Assembly: GCF_003390335.1 (NCBI RefSeq)
Contig: NZ_QUOU01000001.1
Location: 4,709,424-4,773,423 of the forward strand
Source: Thalassotalea euphylliae
GTDB lineage: Bacteria > Pseudomonadota > Gammaproteobacteria > Enterobacterales > Alteromonadaceae
Length of the DNA: 64,000 nt
Reading direction: 5' to 3'
The position numbers and the translations under genes were made by a program. The notes beneath the pieces are model-generated. The model did no database searches, was not told the origin of the DNA, and saw only the letters and a list, made by a program, of their open reading frames with translations. Of this stretch, positions 1 through 9,280 are shown one piece after another (position 1 is the stretch's first letter; each line of letters starts with the position of its first letter).

Positions 1-171
1 TCAAAAATAGTGCTGATATTATAACCTGCAAGGCAAGTACTCGCCATGACTAGATAACAAATGCCGAGATGGCAAATGGCTAGTAGGGAATTGTTTAAGC
101 GGTAAATAGCTAAACACTGCTAACCTTATACCTATTGGTACAAACAGCCTACTACGAAACTAAGGCACACT
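1..171. other. Intergenic left edge, no gene seen
   Basis: I see no convincing reading frame, hairpin or repeat in this stretch. It probably holds the promoter of the broken gene that starts at 172, but no clear -35/-10 pair stands out. Confidence 0.4.
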
Positions 172-663
172 ATGACCAGAAAAATATTCGCCTTTTTAGT
201 CAGTTTGTCCGCGCACTCAGCCATGGCTTGTGACGACAACGCCTACCGCCAATTTGATTTTTGGCTCGGTGAGTAGCAGGTGACTAACAGTGCAAACAAG
301 CAAGTCAGTCACAGCAAAATTTCTTTGATTAACGGTGGCTGCGGTATTTTGGAAGAATACCAATCCCCAACAGGTTTTGAGGGAAAGAGCCTCAATATCT
401 ATGAGCGACAAACACAGCAGTGGCATCAAACTTGGATAGATAGCAGCGGGGCTTTACTGCAATTAAACGGCCGTTTTAGTGATGGTGTGATGACCTTGAC
501 TGGTAATGGAATAAACCAAGGGGGCAAAGCCACTATTAATAAGGTGAGTTGGCGGCTGCTTGACGATGGGCGTGTCAATCAGCGCTGGCAAGCTAGCCAA
601 GATAAAGGAGACACTTGGCAATTGATCTTTGACGGCTACTATCAAAAAATTAAGGTTCAATAG
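172..663 (+). pseudogene. DUF1579-like secreted protein with an in-frame amber stop
   Basis: An ATG at 172 opens a frame with a signal peptide (MTRKIFAFLVSLSAHSAMA), then CDDNAYRQFDFWLGE, then TAG at 274-276. The same frame continues without interruption as QVTNSANK... to the stop at 661-663. Proteins of the DUF1579-like type begin their mature part with an FDFWxGEW motif, so the TAG sits exactly where the conserved Trp (TGG) is expected at codon 35. A single G-to-A change explains it. The rest keeps family hallmarks (GGCGILEEY, then GKSLNIYE, then WHQTWIDSSG). The frame could restart at GTG 280, but that product would lack the signal peptide. Alternatives are a sequencing error or an amber-suppressing strain. 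The 3' end overlaps the convergent neighbour by 14 bp. Function of the family is unknown. Confidence 0.75.
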
Positions 664-1378
664 ACTTAGCGGCGAGGTGTAATCGCTCTATCAAGTGTTT
701 CTCTGTGGTTTTACTTGCCGCTAACCACAGGGTTTTAGTGGGTAAATCTATCGGTAAGACTGGCACAAAGCGATGGCAGTCATGTCTGACAATACGACAA
801 GAAGCCATAAAATCGCGGCTACTGGCGGGAATGACGTCAATGCGACGGTTGATCAGTTTATCAAAGTTCTGCTCTGCATAAGGGACCGCTTGTACTTGGG
901 TAAAGCCTTGCGATCGTAAATGCTGATCTAGCATACTATTGATCACCGTGCCGATGCGCATAGACTTTACTGTGTCTTCGTCAATCGTCTGCTCCTGCAG
1001 GATGGTTGCCGTACTGTAAAACTGATAGTCAAGCCTGACAACGGGCGTTACCCATAGGTAATCTTGCTCTCGCTGTGGTATTCGTGCTAAGCCAACAATC
1101 AAGGTATTGGGTTTGTTTTTGGCCATCACGACGGCGCGCGGCCAAGGGATAAGCGTAAACTGGTATTCCTCTATATCAGCTTTTGCCAACAGTTTGATGA
1201 CCTGCTCTGCGATTGGCCCTAAATAGTTACCACGCTCCATATATTGCATCGGGTAAGCGTCTTCAACTAGCACGTCAATACGCTCTGATGTCGCGTTATC
1301 AGCCTTTACCGCCCATATCGGCCAGATGATCAGGAGCACAGCAATAAATCTACAGGGCAACACAGTGAAACTATTCAT
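650..1378 (-). CDS. Periplasmic solute-binding protein, SBP_bac_3-like
   Basis: 242-residue protein with an N-terminal hydrophobic signal segment (residues about 8-26, ending near AVKADN). The body resembles the type 3 extracellular solute-binding fold found both in amino-acid ABC transporters and in stand-alone periplasmic sensors: VLVEDAYPMQYMERGNYLGPI near the start, then an IPWPRAV region and an IGTVINSMLDQ segment. No permease or ATPase gene is adjacent, which is common for orphan family members in marine gammaproteobacteria. Ligand unknown. It is convergent with the broken gene on the left and shares 14 bp with it. The next gene on the right is rho, with rho's terminator lying between them. 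Confidence 0.7.
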   Translation of the reverse strand: MNSFTVLPCRFIAVLLIIWPIWAVKADNATSERIDVLVEDAYPMQYMERGNYLGPIAEQVIKLLAKADIEEYQFTLIPWPRAVVMAKNKPNTLIVGLARIPQREQDYLWVTPVVRLDYQFYSTATILQEQTIDEDTVKSMRIGTVINSMLDQHLRSQGFTQVQAVPYAEQNFDKLINRRIDVIPASSRDFMASCRIVRHDCHRFVPVLPIDLPTKTLWLAASKTTEKHLIERLHLAAKSIEP

Positions 1379-1451
1379 AGGAACATACTATTGCAAATTG
1401 TGCTCACCAATAAACATTCAAAAGAAGCACAAATAAAAGCGCATAAACAAA

Positions 1452-1474
1452 AACACCGGCTAGGCCGGTGTTTT
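1452..1474 (-). terminator. Intrinsic terminator of rho
   Basis: On the minus strand a hairpin with stem AACACCGGC / GCCGGTGTT and loop CTA is followed by a T-run. It lies 16 bp past the rho stop codon. Confidence 0.85.
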
Positions 1475-1489
1475 TCGTATCGATTGAAA

Positions 1490-2749
1490 TTACTTACGCT
1501 TCATCGAGTCGAAGAATTCATCATTGGTTTTGGTCATCGCCAACTTATCAATCAAGAACTCCATGGCATCAATTTCACCCATTTCGTGAACAATCTTACG
1601 TAAAATCCACATTTTTTGAAGTTCATCTTGTTTGGTCAGTAACTCTTCGCGGCGGGTACCACTGCGGTTAAAGTGAATCGCTGGGAATACGCGTTTTTCA
1701 GCAGCTTTACGAGATAGGTGCAGTTCCATGTTACCTGTACCTTTAAATTCTTCGTAAATAACTTCATCCATTTTTGACCCGGTATCGACTAGCGCCGTAG
1801 CAATAATGGTTAAGCTACCACCTTCTTCGATATTACGTGCGGCACCGAAGAAACGCTTAGGGCGGTGTAAGGCATTCGCATCAACACCACCAGTAAGGAT
1901 TTTACCTGACGATGGAATTACCGTGTTGTAGGCACGTGCTAAACGGGTAATTGAATCAAGTAAAATCACCACGTCTTTCTTGTGCTCAGTTAAACGCTTA
2001 GCTTTTTCAATCACCATTTCGGCTACTTGTACGTGACGGCTAGCTGGCTCGTCAAACGTTGAAGCAACCACTTCACCTTTCACCAGGCGCTGCATTTCCG
2101 TGACTTCTTCTGGGCGCTCATCAATCAGTAGAACCATTAGCTCACACTCAGGGTGATTATGAGCAATACTTTGCGCGATATTTTGCAGTAAAAGAGTTTT
2201 ACCCGCTTTTGGCGGTGCCACAATCAAACCGCGCTGACCTTTACCGATTGGCGAGGCTAGGTCTAACACACGTGCCGTAATATCTTCCGTCGAACCGTTA
2301 CCACGCTCCATGACCATGCGCGAGTTACAGTGAACTGGCGTTAAGTTTTCGAATAAAATCTTGTTGCGAGAGTTTTCTGGCTTGTCAAAGTTAACTTCAT
2401 TAACTTTAAGTAACGCAAAGTAGCGCTCACCATCTTTTGGTGGACGAATCTTACCTTGAATGGTGTCACCCGTGCGCAAGCTAAAACGGCGAATTTGGCT
2501 AGGTGATACATAAATATCATCTGGGCCAGCAAGGTATGAAGAGTCTGCAGAACGCAAGAAGCCAAAACCGTCTTGTAAAATTTCCAACACACCGCTACCG
2601 AAAATATCTTCACCGCTTTTAGCGTGGGCTTTTAAAATCGCGAAAATAATGTCTTGTTTACGGTTACGAGCAAGATTATCAAGCTTCATCGACTCGGCTA
2701 ACGCAACCAATTCGCTGATAGACTTCTGTTTGAGTTCAGTAAGATTCAT
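1490..2749 (-). CDS. rho: Transcription termination factor Rho
   Basis: 419 residues, the same length as E. coli Rho. This hexameric RNA-dependent ATPase pulls nascent RNA and dissociates the transcription complex. The N-terminal helical domain (MNLTELKQKSISELVALAE) and the cold-shock-like RNA-binding domain (GFGFLRS, YVSPSQIRRFSLRTGD) are followed by the ATPase core: Walker A at APPKAGKT, Walker B at ELMVLLIDERPEEVTEM, then LLDSITRLARAYN and the Q/R-loop region (GKILTGGVDANAL). Nothing is missing. It lies downstream of trxA on the same strand, the arrangement also seen in enterobacteria. The 226-bp gap between them may carry the leader through which Rho regulates itself. Confidence 0.98.
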   Translation of the reverse strand: MNLTELKQKSISELVALAESMKLDNLARNRKQDIIFAILKAHAKSGEDIFGSGVLEILQDGFGFLRSADSSYLAGPDDIYVSPSQIRRFSLRTGDTIQGKIRPPKDGERYFALLKVNEVNFDKPENSRNKILFENLTPVHCNSRMVMERGNGSTEDITARVLDLASPIGKGQRGLIVAPPKAGKTLLLQNIAQSIAHNHPECELMVLLIDERPEEVTEMQRLVKGEVVASTFDEPASRHVQVAEMVIEKAKRLTEHKKDVVILLDSITRLARAYNTVIPSSGKILTGGVDANALHRPKRFFGAARNIEEGGSLTIIATALVDTGSKMDEVIYEEFKGTGNMELHLSRKAAEKRVFPAIHFNRSGTRREELLTKQDELQKMWILRKIVHEMGEIDAMEFLIDKLAMTKTNDEFFDSMKRK

Positions 2750-2936
2750 AGTAGATGTTCTTAAACAATAAAATGTTGTTGTGTGTTGCCTGCTGGCAGT
2801 GTTAGGACGTAAGAATAGGGTTTAGATATGTGTTATTACAGGGCTAAAGTTAGCATTAAAACGTTGCTAGGTAAAGTAAGTGCCTTGTTAATTCTTATGA
2901 TTCAGTGGTTTTTTTGAGCGCGTCTATGCGCAGAAA

Positions 2937-2962
2937 AAGAAAAGCTCAGCATTGGCTGAGCT
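2937..2962 (-). terminator. Intrinsic terminator of trxA
   Basis: Minus-strand hairpin with stem AAGCTCAGC / GCTGAGCTT and loop CAAT, followed by a T-rich tail (TTCTTTT). It lies 14 bp after the trxA stop codon and would separate trxA from rho. Confidence 0.8.
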
Positions 2963-2975
2963 TGTCGTTTGTCGC

Positions 2976-3302
2976 TTATAAGTTAGCGTCAATAAACTCT
3001 TTTAATTGAGTTTTTGATAAGGCGCCAACTTTAGTGTCAGCAATGTTACCATCTTTGAAGAGTAATAACGTTGGGATACCACGGATACCATACTTAGGTG
3101 GCGTACCTGCGTTTTGGTCGATGTTTAATTTACCAACGGTAAGCTGACCTTCATACTCTTGCGCAATATCGTCAAGTAGTGGGGCAATCATTTTACAAGG
3201 ACCACACCATTCAGCCCAAAAATCAACCAATACTAAACCTGACGCGTTGATTACATCAGTGTCAAAGCTGTCATCTGTTAGCTGAAGTATTTTATCGCTC
3301 AT
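2976..3302 (-). CDS. trxA: Thioredoxin 1
   Basis: 108-residue cytoplasmic dithiol oxidoreductase that reduces protein disulfides and is recycled by thioredoxin reductase. The active site WCGPCK lies at about residues 32-37 inside LVDFWAEWCGPCKMIAPLLD. The cis-proline segment (GIRGIPTLLLF) and a Gly-rich C-terminal region follow. The length fits the family exactly. A GGAG ribosome-binding site precedes the ATG. The gene diverges from rhlB across 207 bp that must hold both promoters, a gene pair conserved next to rho in many gammaproteobacteria. Confidence 0.97.
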   Translation of the reverse strand: MSDKILQLTDDSFDTDVINASGLVLVDFWAEWCGPCKMIAPLLDDIAQEYEGQLTVGKLNIDQNAGTPPKYGIRGIPTLLLFKDGNIADTKVGALSKTQLKEFIDANL

Positions 3303-3509
3303 TTTTTTCTCCGTTACTAGATACCTTGCGGCTATACGAGCAAGAGTATACCTTGCTGATACAGTTATGCGAATAATTCGATAGAGTTTTTTATTATACC
3401 AAGTGCAATTTGTCTCATGTGTAAAAATTGCTCGGTAAAATTGTTCGTTTTTGGTGTTTTCCTGTTATCAATCATTTTTTAACGTTTGATAACCTGTTAA
3501 GCTTGCTGC

Positions 3510-4757
3510 ATGAAAAAAACACATTTAACTGAAACCAAGTTCGCCGACCTTGGGCTTGCCAAGCAAGTCGTTACAGGCCTCGAAGCTATGGGCTTTGAGC
3601 ACTGCACCAATATCCAAGCTAAATCCCTACCTGTACTACTTGACGGTAAAGATATCGCGGGTCAAGCACAAACTGGCGAAGGTAAAACCATCGCATTTTT
3701 GTCTGCGACTTTTCACCACTTGCTGCAAAAAGGCAAAGTTGATCACAATCAGCCCCGTGCCCTTATCATGGCACCGACTCGCGAGTTGGCCATTCAAATT
3801 CACAACGATGCGAAAGCCATGGCAAAAAGCACAGGCTTGCGCCTTGGTGTGGTATATGGGGGCGAGGGTTATGAATCTCAACGCCAAGAGTTGGAACAAG
3901 GGGTCGATATTTTAATTGGTACTTGCGGCCGACTGATTGACTACTTTAAACAAGGTGTTTATCAACTCAATCATATTGAAGTGGTCGTCCTTGATGAAGC
4001 TGATCGCATGTTCGACTTGGGCTTTATCAAAGACATTCGCTACATGTTCCGCAAAATGCCAGCAGCCACTGAGCGCTTGAATATGCTGTTTTCAGCAACC
4101 TTGTCGTTCCGCGTGAAAGAGCTGGCATTTGAGCACATGAACGACCCAGTCAGTGTCGAAGTAGCGCCAGAGCAAAAAACCAATACCCGAATCACCGAAG
4201 AGCTATTTTACCCATCAAACGATGACAAAATGGCCTTATTGCAAACCTTAGTGGAAGAAGAGTGGCCGGAAAAAGCCATTGTTTTTGCCAATACCAAGCA
4301 CATGTGTGACAGCATTTTCGCCCACCTTGATGCCGATAAAGTGCGGGTTGGCTTATTAACTGGCGATGTCATGCAGAAAAAGCGCCTGAAAATTCTGGAG
4401 CAATTCACCAAAGGGCATTTAGACATTCTGGTGGCCACTGATGTTGCCGCGCGTGGACTACATATTCCGGCCGTAACGCACGTTTTTAACTACGACTTAC
4501 CGGATGATTTTGAAGACTATGTGCACCGTATCGGCCGTACCGGGCGTGCAGGGGCGACAGGTCACGCCATTAGCTTTGCCTGTGAAGACTACGTCTTTAA
4601 CTTACCCGCCATCGAAAACTACATAGGTCACACCTTGCCCGTGAGCAAATACGACCCTGGCGCACTGCTTACCGATCTACCTAAGCCCAAACCGCGTCAT
4701 CGTCGTCATAAACCTCATAACGGTGGCCAAAACAGAGCGCGAAACGGACGTCGATAG
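3510..4757 (+). CDS. rhlB: DEAD-box ATP-dependent RNA helicase RhlB
   Basis: 415-residue DEAD-box helicase. In E. coli RhlB unwinds structured mRNA for the RNase E degradosome. Motifs in order: Q motif (FEHCTNIQAKSLP), motif I AQTGEGKT, Ia PTRELAIQ, II VLDEADRMFD, III FSATLS, then V VATDVAARGLHIP and VI YVHRIGRTGRAG. The C-terminal tail is Lys/Arg-rich (PKPRHRRHKPH and further basic residues), suited to RNA binding. Position next to trxA and immediately before gppA matches the rhlB-gppA pair of other gammaproteobacteria. The downstream gene starts 3 bp after its stop, so the two are probably co-transcribed and translationally coupled. Confidence 0.95.
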   Translation: MKKTHLTETKFADLGLAKQVVTGLEAMGFEHCTNIQAKSLPVLLDGKDIAGQAQTGEGKTIAFLSATFHHLLQKGKVDHNQPRALIMAPTRELAIQIHNDAKAMAKSTGLRLGVVYGGEGYESQRQELEQGVDILIGTCGRLIDYFKQGVYQLNHIEVVVLDEADRMFDLGFIKDIRYMFRKMPAATERLNMLFSATLSFRVKELAFEHMNDPVSVEVAPEQKTNTRITEELFYPSNDDKMALLQTLVEEEWPEKAIVFANTKHMCDSIFAHLDADKVRVGLLTGDVMQKKRLKILEQFTKGHLDILVATDVAARGLHIPAVTHVFNYDLPDDFEDYVHRIGRTGRAGATGHAISFACEDYVFNLPAIENYIGHTLPVSKYDPGALLTDLPKPKPRHRRHKPHNGGQNRARNGRR

Positions 4758-4760
4758 GCA

Positions 4761-6266
4761 ATGAAAAACCAGCAGTACGCCGCACCTAGCCCTCTTTATG
4801 CGGTTATTGATTTGGGCTCCAACAGCTTTCATATGTTGATTACTCGGTTGGTAGCAGACGGCGTACAAACGGTTGATAAAGTAAAACGCAAAGTGCGCCT
4901 TGCCTCAGGCTTAGACGACCAGCGTAACCTCTCAGAAGAAGCGATTGGTCGTGGGCTGGAGTGTTTAAGCTTTTTTGCAGAGCGTTTGCAAGATATTGCG
5001 CCAGAAAACATTCGCATTGTCGCCACCGCGACGTTGCGCATTGCCAACAATGCCGATCTGTTTCTTAACCGAGCTGAGCACATATTAAAACAGCCAGTCA
5101 GGTTACTTTCAGGTATCGAAGAAGCCGAGCGTATCTATCTTGGTGTCGCTCATACCAGCGAATGCAGTGCGCAAAAGCTCGTATTTGATATTGGTGGTGC
5201 CAGCACTGAGATCATCGCCGGTGAAAATTTTAATATTCACCACGCCATTAGCCTGAATATGGGCTGTGTGACGTTTAACCAAGCCTTCTTTCGCGATGGC
5301 AAGATTACCGATGCAGGTTTTAGCAAAGCCATTGCCGAAGCAAAATCTCAGTTATTGCCTTATATCGCTCAATACCAAGAGTTTATCGGCCAGCAAACCT
5401 TGGGCGGCTCTGGCACTATGCAGGCACTGGCTGAACTATTGATGCATCAAAGTCGGCCGGCGATCATCACTCTAGCTTTTATGCAAGAAGTGAAGCAACA
5501 ACTGCTCAGCGCGGGCGCAGTAAATAATATTCAAATTGCTGGCCTGTCCAGCGAGCGTTCGCCGGTATTGGCCAGTGGTCTTGCCATACTCATCGCCTTA
5601 TTTGAAACCTTTGAAGTAAAAACCCTACAGCTATCAAGCGGTGCACTTCGCGAAGGCTTACTATACGAAATGCTGCCCGATATGCGTTCCCAGCATATTC
5701 GCACCCGCACGGTAGATTCCTTGGTGGAGCGATTCCATATTGATGTTGCTCACGCTGAGCGCGTAAGCCAACAAGCCATGCATTTATTCGCTTGTTACGC
5801 GAGCCAATGGCAGCTGAGTAATGGTAACTTAAAGCAGCTGCTCAATTGTGCCTGTCAGCTGCATGAAGTGGGGTTATTGCTGTCATACAAGTATCATCAA
5901 CGCCATGGTGCCTATATTTTGCAACACGCTGATTTACCGGGCTTTGATCAAACGGAAAGGCAGTTTATCGTGAGTTTAGTCGGCTTAGCTAAAGGTGATA
6001 TTCCGGCTAATGCGATGGCCGAACTAGCCATTACCGACACGGTCACCGCGCGGCGATTATTGGCGATTCTCAGACTCGCGATTATCTTGTGTCGCCGCCG
6101 CAAAGACGATGTATTGCCCCAATACCACACCAGTGTTGACGGAAAAATGATTAACTTATGCTTACCCAGTCAATGGCTGGAAGCTCACCCCTTAATCAGC
6201 GATGAATTACTGCACGAAAATGAACAGCTGACCGCGCTGGATCTTGATTTAACGATTGTCTGCTAA
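4761..6266 (+). CDS. gppA: Exopolyphosphatase / guanosine pentaphosphate phosphatase
   Basis: 501-residue protein of the Ppx/GppA family (actin-like ATPase fold). Members hydrolyse polyphosphate or convert pppGpp to ppGpp in the stringent response. The N-terminal phosphate-binding motif is AVIDLGSNSFHMLI. A second signature is LVFDIGGASTEII, and a third lies at TLGGSGTMQALAELL. A C-terminal HD-like helical domain follows from about residue 320. Sequence alone does not tell Ppx from GppA activity. The rhlB neighbour favours GppA, as in E. coli. The gene is convergent with the hemB operon. Confidence 0.88.
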   Translation: MKNQQYAAPSPLYAVIDLGSNSFHMLITRLVADGVQTVDKVKRKVRLASGLDDQRNLSEEAIGRGLECLSFFAERLQDIAPENIRIVATATLRIANNADLFLNRAEHILKQPVRLLSGIEEAERIYLGVAHTSECSAQKLVFDIGGASTEIIAGENFNIHHAISLNMGCVTFNQAFFRDGKITDAGFSKAIAEAKSQLLPYIAQYQEFIGQQTLGGSGTMQALAELLMHQSRPAIITLAFMQEVKQQLLSAGAVNNIQIAGLSSERSPVLASGLAILIALFETFEVKTLQLSSGALREGLLYEMLPDMRSQHIRTRTVDSLVERFHIDVAHAERVSQQAMHLFACYASQWQLSNGNLKQLLNCACQLHEVGLLLSYKYHQRHGAYILQHADLPGFDQTERQFIVSLVGLAKGDIPANAMAELAITDTVTARRLLAILRLAIILCRRRKDDVLPQYHTSVDGKMINLCLPSQWLEAHPLISDELLHENEQLTALDLDLTIVC

Positions 6267-6308
6267 TTGATTGAGAGCGTTAGGAAGAATAGTTAGTGAC
6301 GGGATCTT

Positions 6309-6346
6309 GCTAAAAAATAACCCGACCACCTATCCGGTGATCGGGT
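6309..6346 (-). terminator. Intrinsic terminator of the tat-hemB operon
   Basis: Minus-strand stem CCCGATCACC / GGTGGTCGGG with one mismatch and a 5-base loop, followed by TTATTTTTT. It lies about 30 bp past the hemB stop. It may also stop gppA transcripts coming from the other side, though the T-run favours the minus strand. Confidence 0.8.
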
Positions 6347-6375
6347 ATCTGATTGACTGCTATCTACTGAAAAGC

Positions 6376-7386
6376 CTAGCTTTCTTCTTTTAGCCAGCGA
6401 GCAACTTGCTTGGCAAAATAAGTCAAAATGCCATCGGCTCCAGCGCGTTTAAACGCCAATAAGCCTTCCATGACGCACGGTTTTTCTGCCAACCAGCCAT
6501 TTTGAATGGCCGCCATGTGCATGGCGTATTCACCACTCACTTGATAAGCGTATGTCGGCACCGCAAACTCATCTTTGACGCGGCGCACAATATCCAAATA
6601 CGGCATACCCGGCTTAACCATCACCATATCCGCACCTTCGGCAATATCTTGAGCAATTTCATGCATGGCTTCATTGCTGTTTGCAGGGTCCATTTGATAG
6701 GTATATTTATTACCACCTTTTAAGTTACCGCTAGAGCCGACAGCATCGCGGAACGGGCCGTAATAGTTAGACGCATATTTGGCAGAGTAAGCAAGAATAC
6801 GGGTGTTGAAATGTCCTGCCGCTTCCAGTGCTTCGCGAATCGCGCCAACGCGACCGTCCATCATGTCTGATGGCGCGACAACATCAGCACCAGCTTGAGC
6901 ATGCGACAAGGCCTGCTTAACCAGAATGTCTTTAGTGACTTCATTGATAACATACCCATCGTCATCAATAATGCCGTCTTGACCATGGGTTGTAAACGGA
7001 TCAAGTGCGACGTCGGTGATCACGCCTAACTCTGGATAAGCGGCTTTTAAGGCGCGAACAGCACGTTGCGCTAAGCCATCAGGATTATAGGCCTCTTCTG
7101 CCATTAGTGATTTATGTGCTTGCGGTGTCACTGGGAATAAAGCAACGGCTGGCACACCAAGTTCGACGAGTTCCTTAGCCTCTTCAAGCAATAAATCGAT
7201 GCTCTTGCGCTCAACACCAGGCATGGATTCGACAACTTCGCGCTGGTTTTCACCTTCTAGCACAAATACGGGATAAATTAAGTCATTCACTGTCAGTTGG
7301 TGCTCAGCCATTAAGCGGCGTGAGAAATCATCTTTGCGCATACGGCGCATACGGCGAGCAGGGTACTGGCCAAAGGCATTAGTCAT
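6376..7386 (-). CDS. hemB: Delta-aminolevulinic acid dehydratase (porphobilinogen synthase)
   Basis: 336-residue cytoplasmic enzyme that condenses two 5-aminolevulinate molecules to porphobilinogen in haem synthesis. The two active-site lysines are seen in ILAYSAKYASNYYGP and in MVMVKPGMPYLD. The metal-site stretch reads DVALDPFTTHGQDG with Asp in place of the Cys residues of the zinc-type enzyme, so this is the magnesium-dependent Pseudomonas-like type (an inference from family knowledge). It is the last gene of a long leftward operon and its start overlaps the stop of the diguanylate cyclase gene by 8 bp, indicating translational coupling. Confidence 0.97.
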   Translation of the reverse strand: MTNAFGQYPARRMRRMRKDDFSRRLMAEHQLTVNDLIYPVFVLEGENQREVVESMPGVERKSIDLLLEEAKELVELGVPAVALFPVTPQAHKSLMAEEAYNPDGLAQRAVRALKAAYPELGVITDVALDPFTTHGQDGIIDDDGYVINEVTKDILVKQALSHAQAGADVVAPSDMMDGRVGAIREALEAAGHFNTRILAYSAKYASNYYGPFRDAVGSSGNLKGGNKYTYQMDPANSNEAMHEIAQDIAEGADMVMVKPGMPYLDIVRRVKDEFAVPTYAYQVSGEYAMHMAAIQNGWLAEKPCVMEGLLAFKRAGADGILTYFAKQVARWLKEES

Positions 7387-9280
7387 GAGAGTGCTCCTGA
7401 ATCAATAAATCGGGGGAAATATCTTGGCTGTTAACTTGGTTTCGGCCTTGACGTTTTGCTTGATACAAGGCCTTGTCAGCCGCACAAAAAATATGTGTCG
7501 GCGCTATGTTTTCTTGTTGCGTGTAGGTGGCAACACCACAGCTTACGGTAAGTGAAATTGACTCGCCTTGATAAACAAAGTCGAACGATTGCACCGCTTT
7601 TCGCAGTTCCTCAGCAAGCGCGATTGCGCCATTTTGATCAGTATCAGGCAAAATCAAACAGAATTCTTCGCCACCATAGCGACAGCCCACATCGGTGCTG
7701 CGCTTCAAACTTTGTTTAATGTGCTGTGCGAGCCAACTCAAACACTGATCGCCGGCAATGTGTCCAAATTTGTCGTTCACTCGTTTAAAGAAGTCGAGGT
7801 CAATCACCACTAAGCTCAGCGGTGTTAAATTGCGTTTGCTGCGGCGATATTCCGCTAAAATTCGCTGGTCGTAAAAGCGACGATTGTATAATCCCGTGAG
7901 CTCGTCAATGGTATTCTTTTGTTCAAGCTCGCGGTTGAGTTCTTCAAGTTCATTAAGCGCGATATTCAGCTCTAGTGTGCGCTCTTGCACTCGTTGCTCT
8001 AGCTCTTCTTGGTTTTCTTCTTGCAAGTTGAGCAGCTGCGCCTGCGCTTTTTGAGAGGCAAGCGCATTGGTTAACGCCTCTTTTTGTGCTAACTGTTTAT
8101 CGTGCATTTGGTAGTAGTACATACGGCAAATTAAAAACACAATTAACGTTGTATTAAACAAAAATGAGGCAATCAACAAAGACTCACGAGCGTTAAACGG
8201 TGAAACATCAAAAAACAAGCCAAGTGAAATCAACAGGCCAAAAACAAACTGCACAGCCATGATAACGCTAAATAAAAAAGCCAGCCGTTGCTGACGTCGA
8301 TACAGCACTAGCCCTAGCGAAAAAAGCACCACCAGCGTGCTGATAAACAATATGTTTGTTGCTAACACAATCAAAGATGGCGGCATGTAAAAGCTAAACA
8401 CGGAAATGGTCACTAAACCGAGTGAAACCCACTTCGCGGCGTAAACAAACCGTGGTAATTGCTGTTTGAGTTGAAACAAGTGAATAGTAAACCAAATAAA
8501 CGCAAGGGTGCTCAAGGCCACTAACGCAAGTAACTCACCACCGCGAAGTTCGGGGTGCTCGGGGAACAGATAGTAAAGGTGACCGCCAACCAACACAGAT
8601 AACAGTATGGCGCGCAAGAAAAAATAGGCAGATAGCCAACTTAGGGCAGGGTCGCGAACGGCAACGTAAAGCAGCAATGACATCACAGCAATAGCAATGA
8701 TGCCGCCCACAGCAAAGGCATTTTGATAGTGTCGAGCACCGCTGCTTTGCATAAAAGCGTGAACGTTTTCAACCACTAAAGGGCGATACAGTTCATTATC
8801 TGCGGCGAGTCGAATGTATAAAGTGCGATGTTCATTTGGCGCCAAAATCAGCTCGGTAAACCTGTTGTTGGTTGGTAAAAGGCGTGTTGTTTGGCTTTGG
8901 TTAACGGCATTTAGGCTATTAAAGCCCGGCTGCACACTATAGATATCAAGCGAGTTAATGGCGATATCATTACCTAGGGTTAAATAGCCGCTTGCCGTTT
9001 GCTGGCTCGCATTGTGTACGACGACTTTGTACCAGTTAATCCCTTGTTGAATGGCCAAGTGTGAAGAGCTCTCCAACTGCCAAGCGATCCTGTCATCCGC
9101 TGCCAGTTGGTCAATCGTCGTCGCGATGTTCACCGGCGCTAAGTGTAATGAATGTAGCTTTACGGGCGGCATTTTCTGCTCGCCGGGCAATACGGTATTC
9201 ATCGCGATATGATGGTTGGCAAGGACACTGGTCGCCAAAAACCACCACAGCGCTATAAGTTTAAAAACAACCTTGTTCAC
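7379..9280 (-). CDS. Membrane diguanylate cyclase with 7TMR-DISM sensor (GGDEF)
   Basis: 633-residue predicted cyclic-di-GMP synthase. A signal peptide (about 1-22) and a periplasmic 7TMR-DISM extracellular domain (about 40-180) precede seven hydrophobic helices (about 190-390). A coiled coil rich in Glu/Leu (about 400-450) leads to a GGDEF domain. The active-site loop is GGEEF at about 536-540, preceded by the RSTD inhibitory-site motif five residues upstream, so product feedback is likely. The gene overlaps tatD upstream by 4 bp and hemB downstream by 8 bp, which embeds c-di-GMP signalling inside an operon for protein export and haem synthesis. The signal sensed is unknown. 7TMR-DISM proteins often bind carbohydrates or other periplasmic ligands. 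Confidence 0.92.
   Translation of the reverse strand: MNKVVFKLIALWWFLATSVLANHHIAMNTVLPGEQKMPPVKLHSLHLAPVNIATTIDQLAADDRIAWQLESSSHLAIQQGINWYKVVVHNASQQTASGYLTLGNDIAINSLDIYSVQPGFNSLNAVNQSQTTRLLPTNNRFTELILAPNEHRTLYIRLAADNELYRPLVVENVHAFMQSSGARHYQNAFAVGGIIAIAVMSLLLYVAVRDPALSWLSAYFFLRAILLSVLVGGHLYYLFPEHPELRGGELLALVALSTLAFIWFTIHLFQLKQQLPRFVYAAKWVSLGLVTISVFSFYMPPSLIVLATNILFISTLVVLFSLGLVLYRRQQRLAFLFSVIMAVQFVFGLLISLGLFFDVSPFNARESLLIASFLFNTTLIVFLICRMYYYQMHDKQLAQKEALTNALASQKAQAQLLNLQEENQEELEQRVQERTLELNIALNELEELNRELEQKNTIDELTGLYNRRFYDQRILAEYRRSKRNLTPLSLVVIDLDFFKRVNDKFGHIAGDQCLSWLAQHIKQSLKRSTDVGCRYGGEEFCLILPDTDQNGAIALAEELRKAVQSFDFVYQGESISLTVSCGVATYTQQENIAPTHIFCAADKALYQAKRQGRNQVNSQDISPDLLIQEHSHD

Noticed and set aside
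1391..1671. Rightward frames over the rho 3' end
   Set aside because: They run antisense to the well-conserved rho C-terminus and across its terminator, so they are shadows.
2750..2975. A rho leader peptide gene
   Set aside because: The only short frame seen (six codons, MLTLAL) has no ribosome-binding site and does not resemble the E. coli leader peptide.
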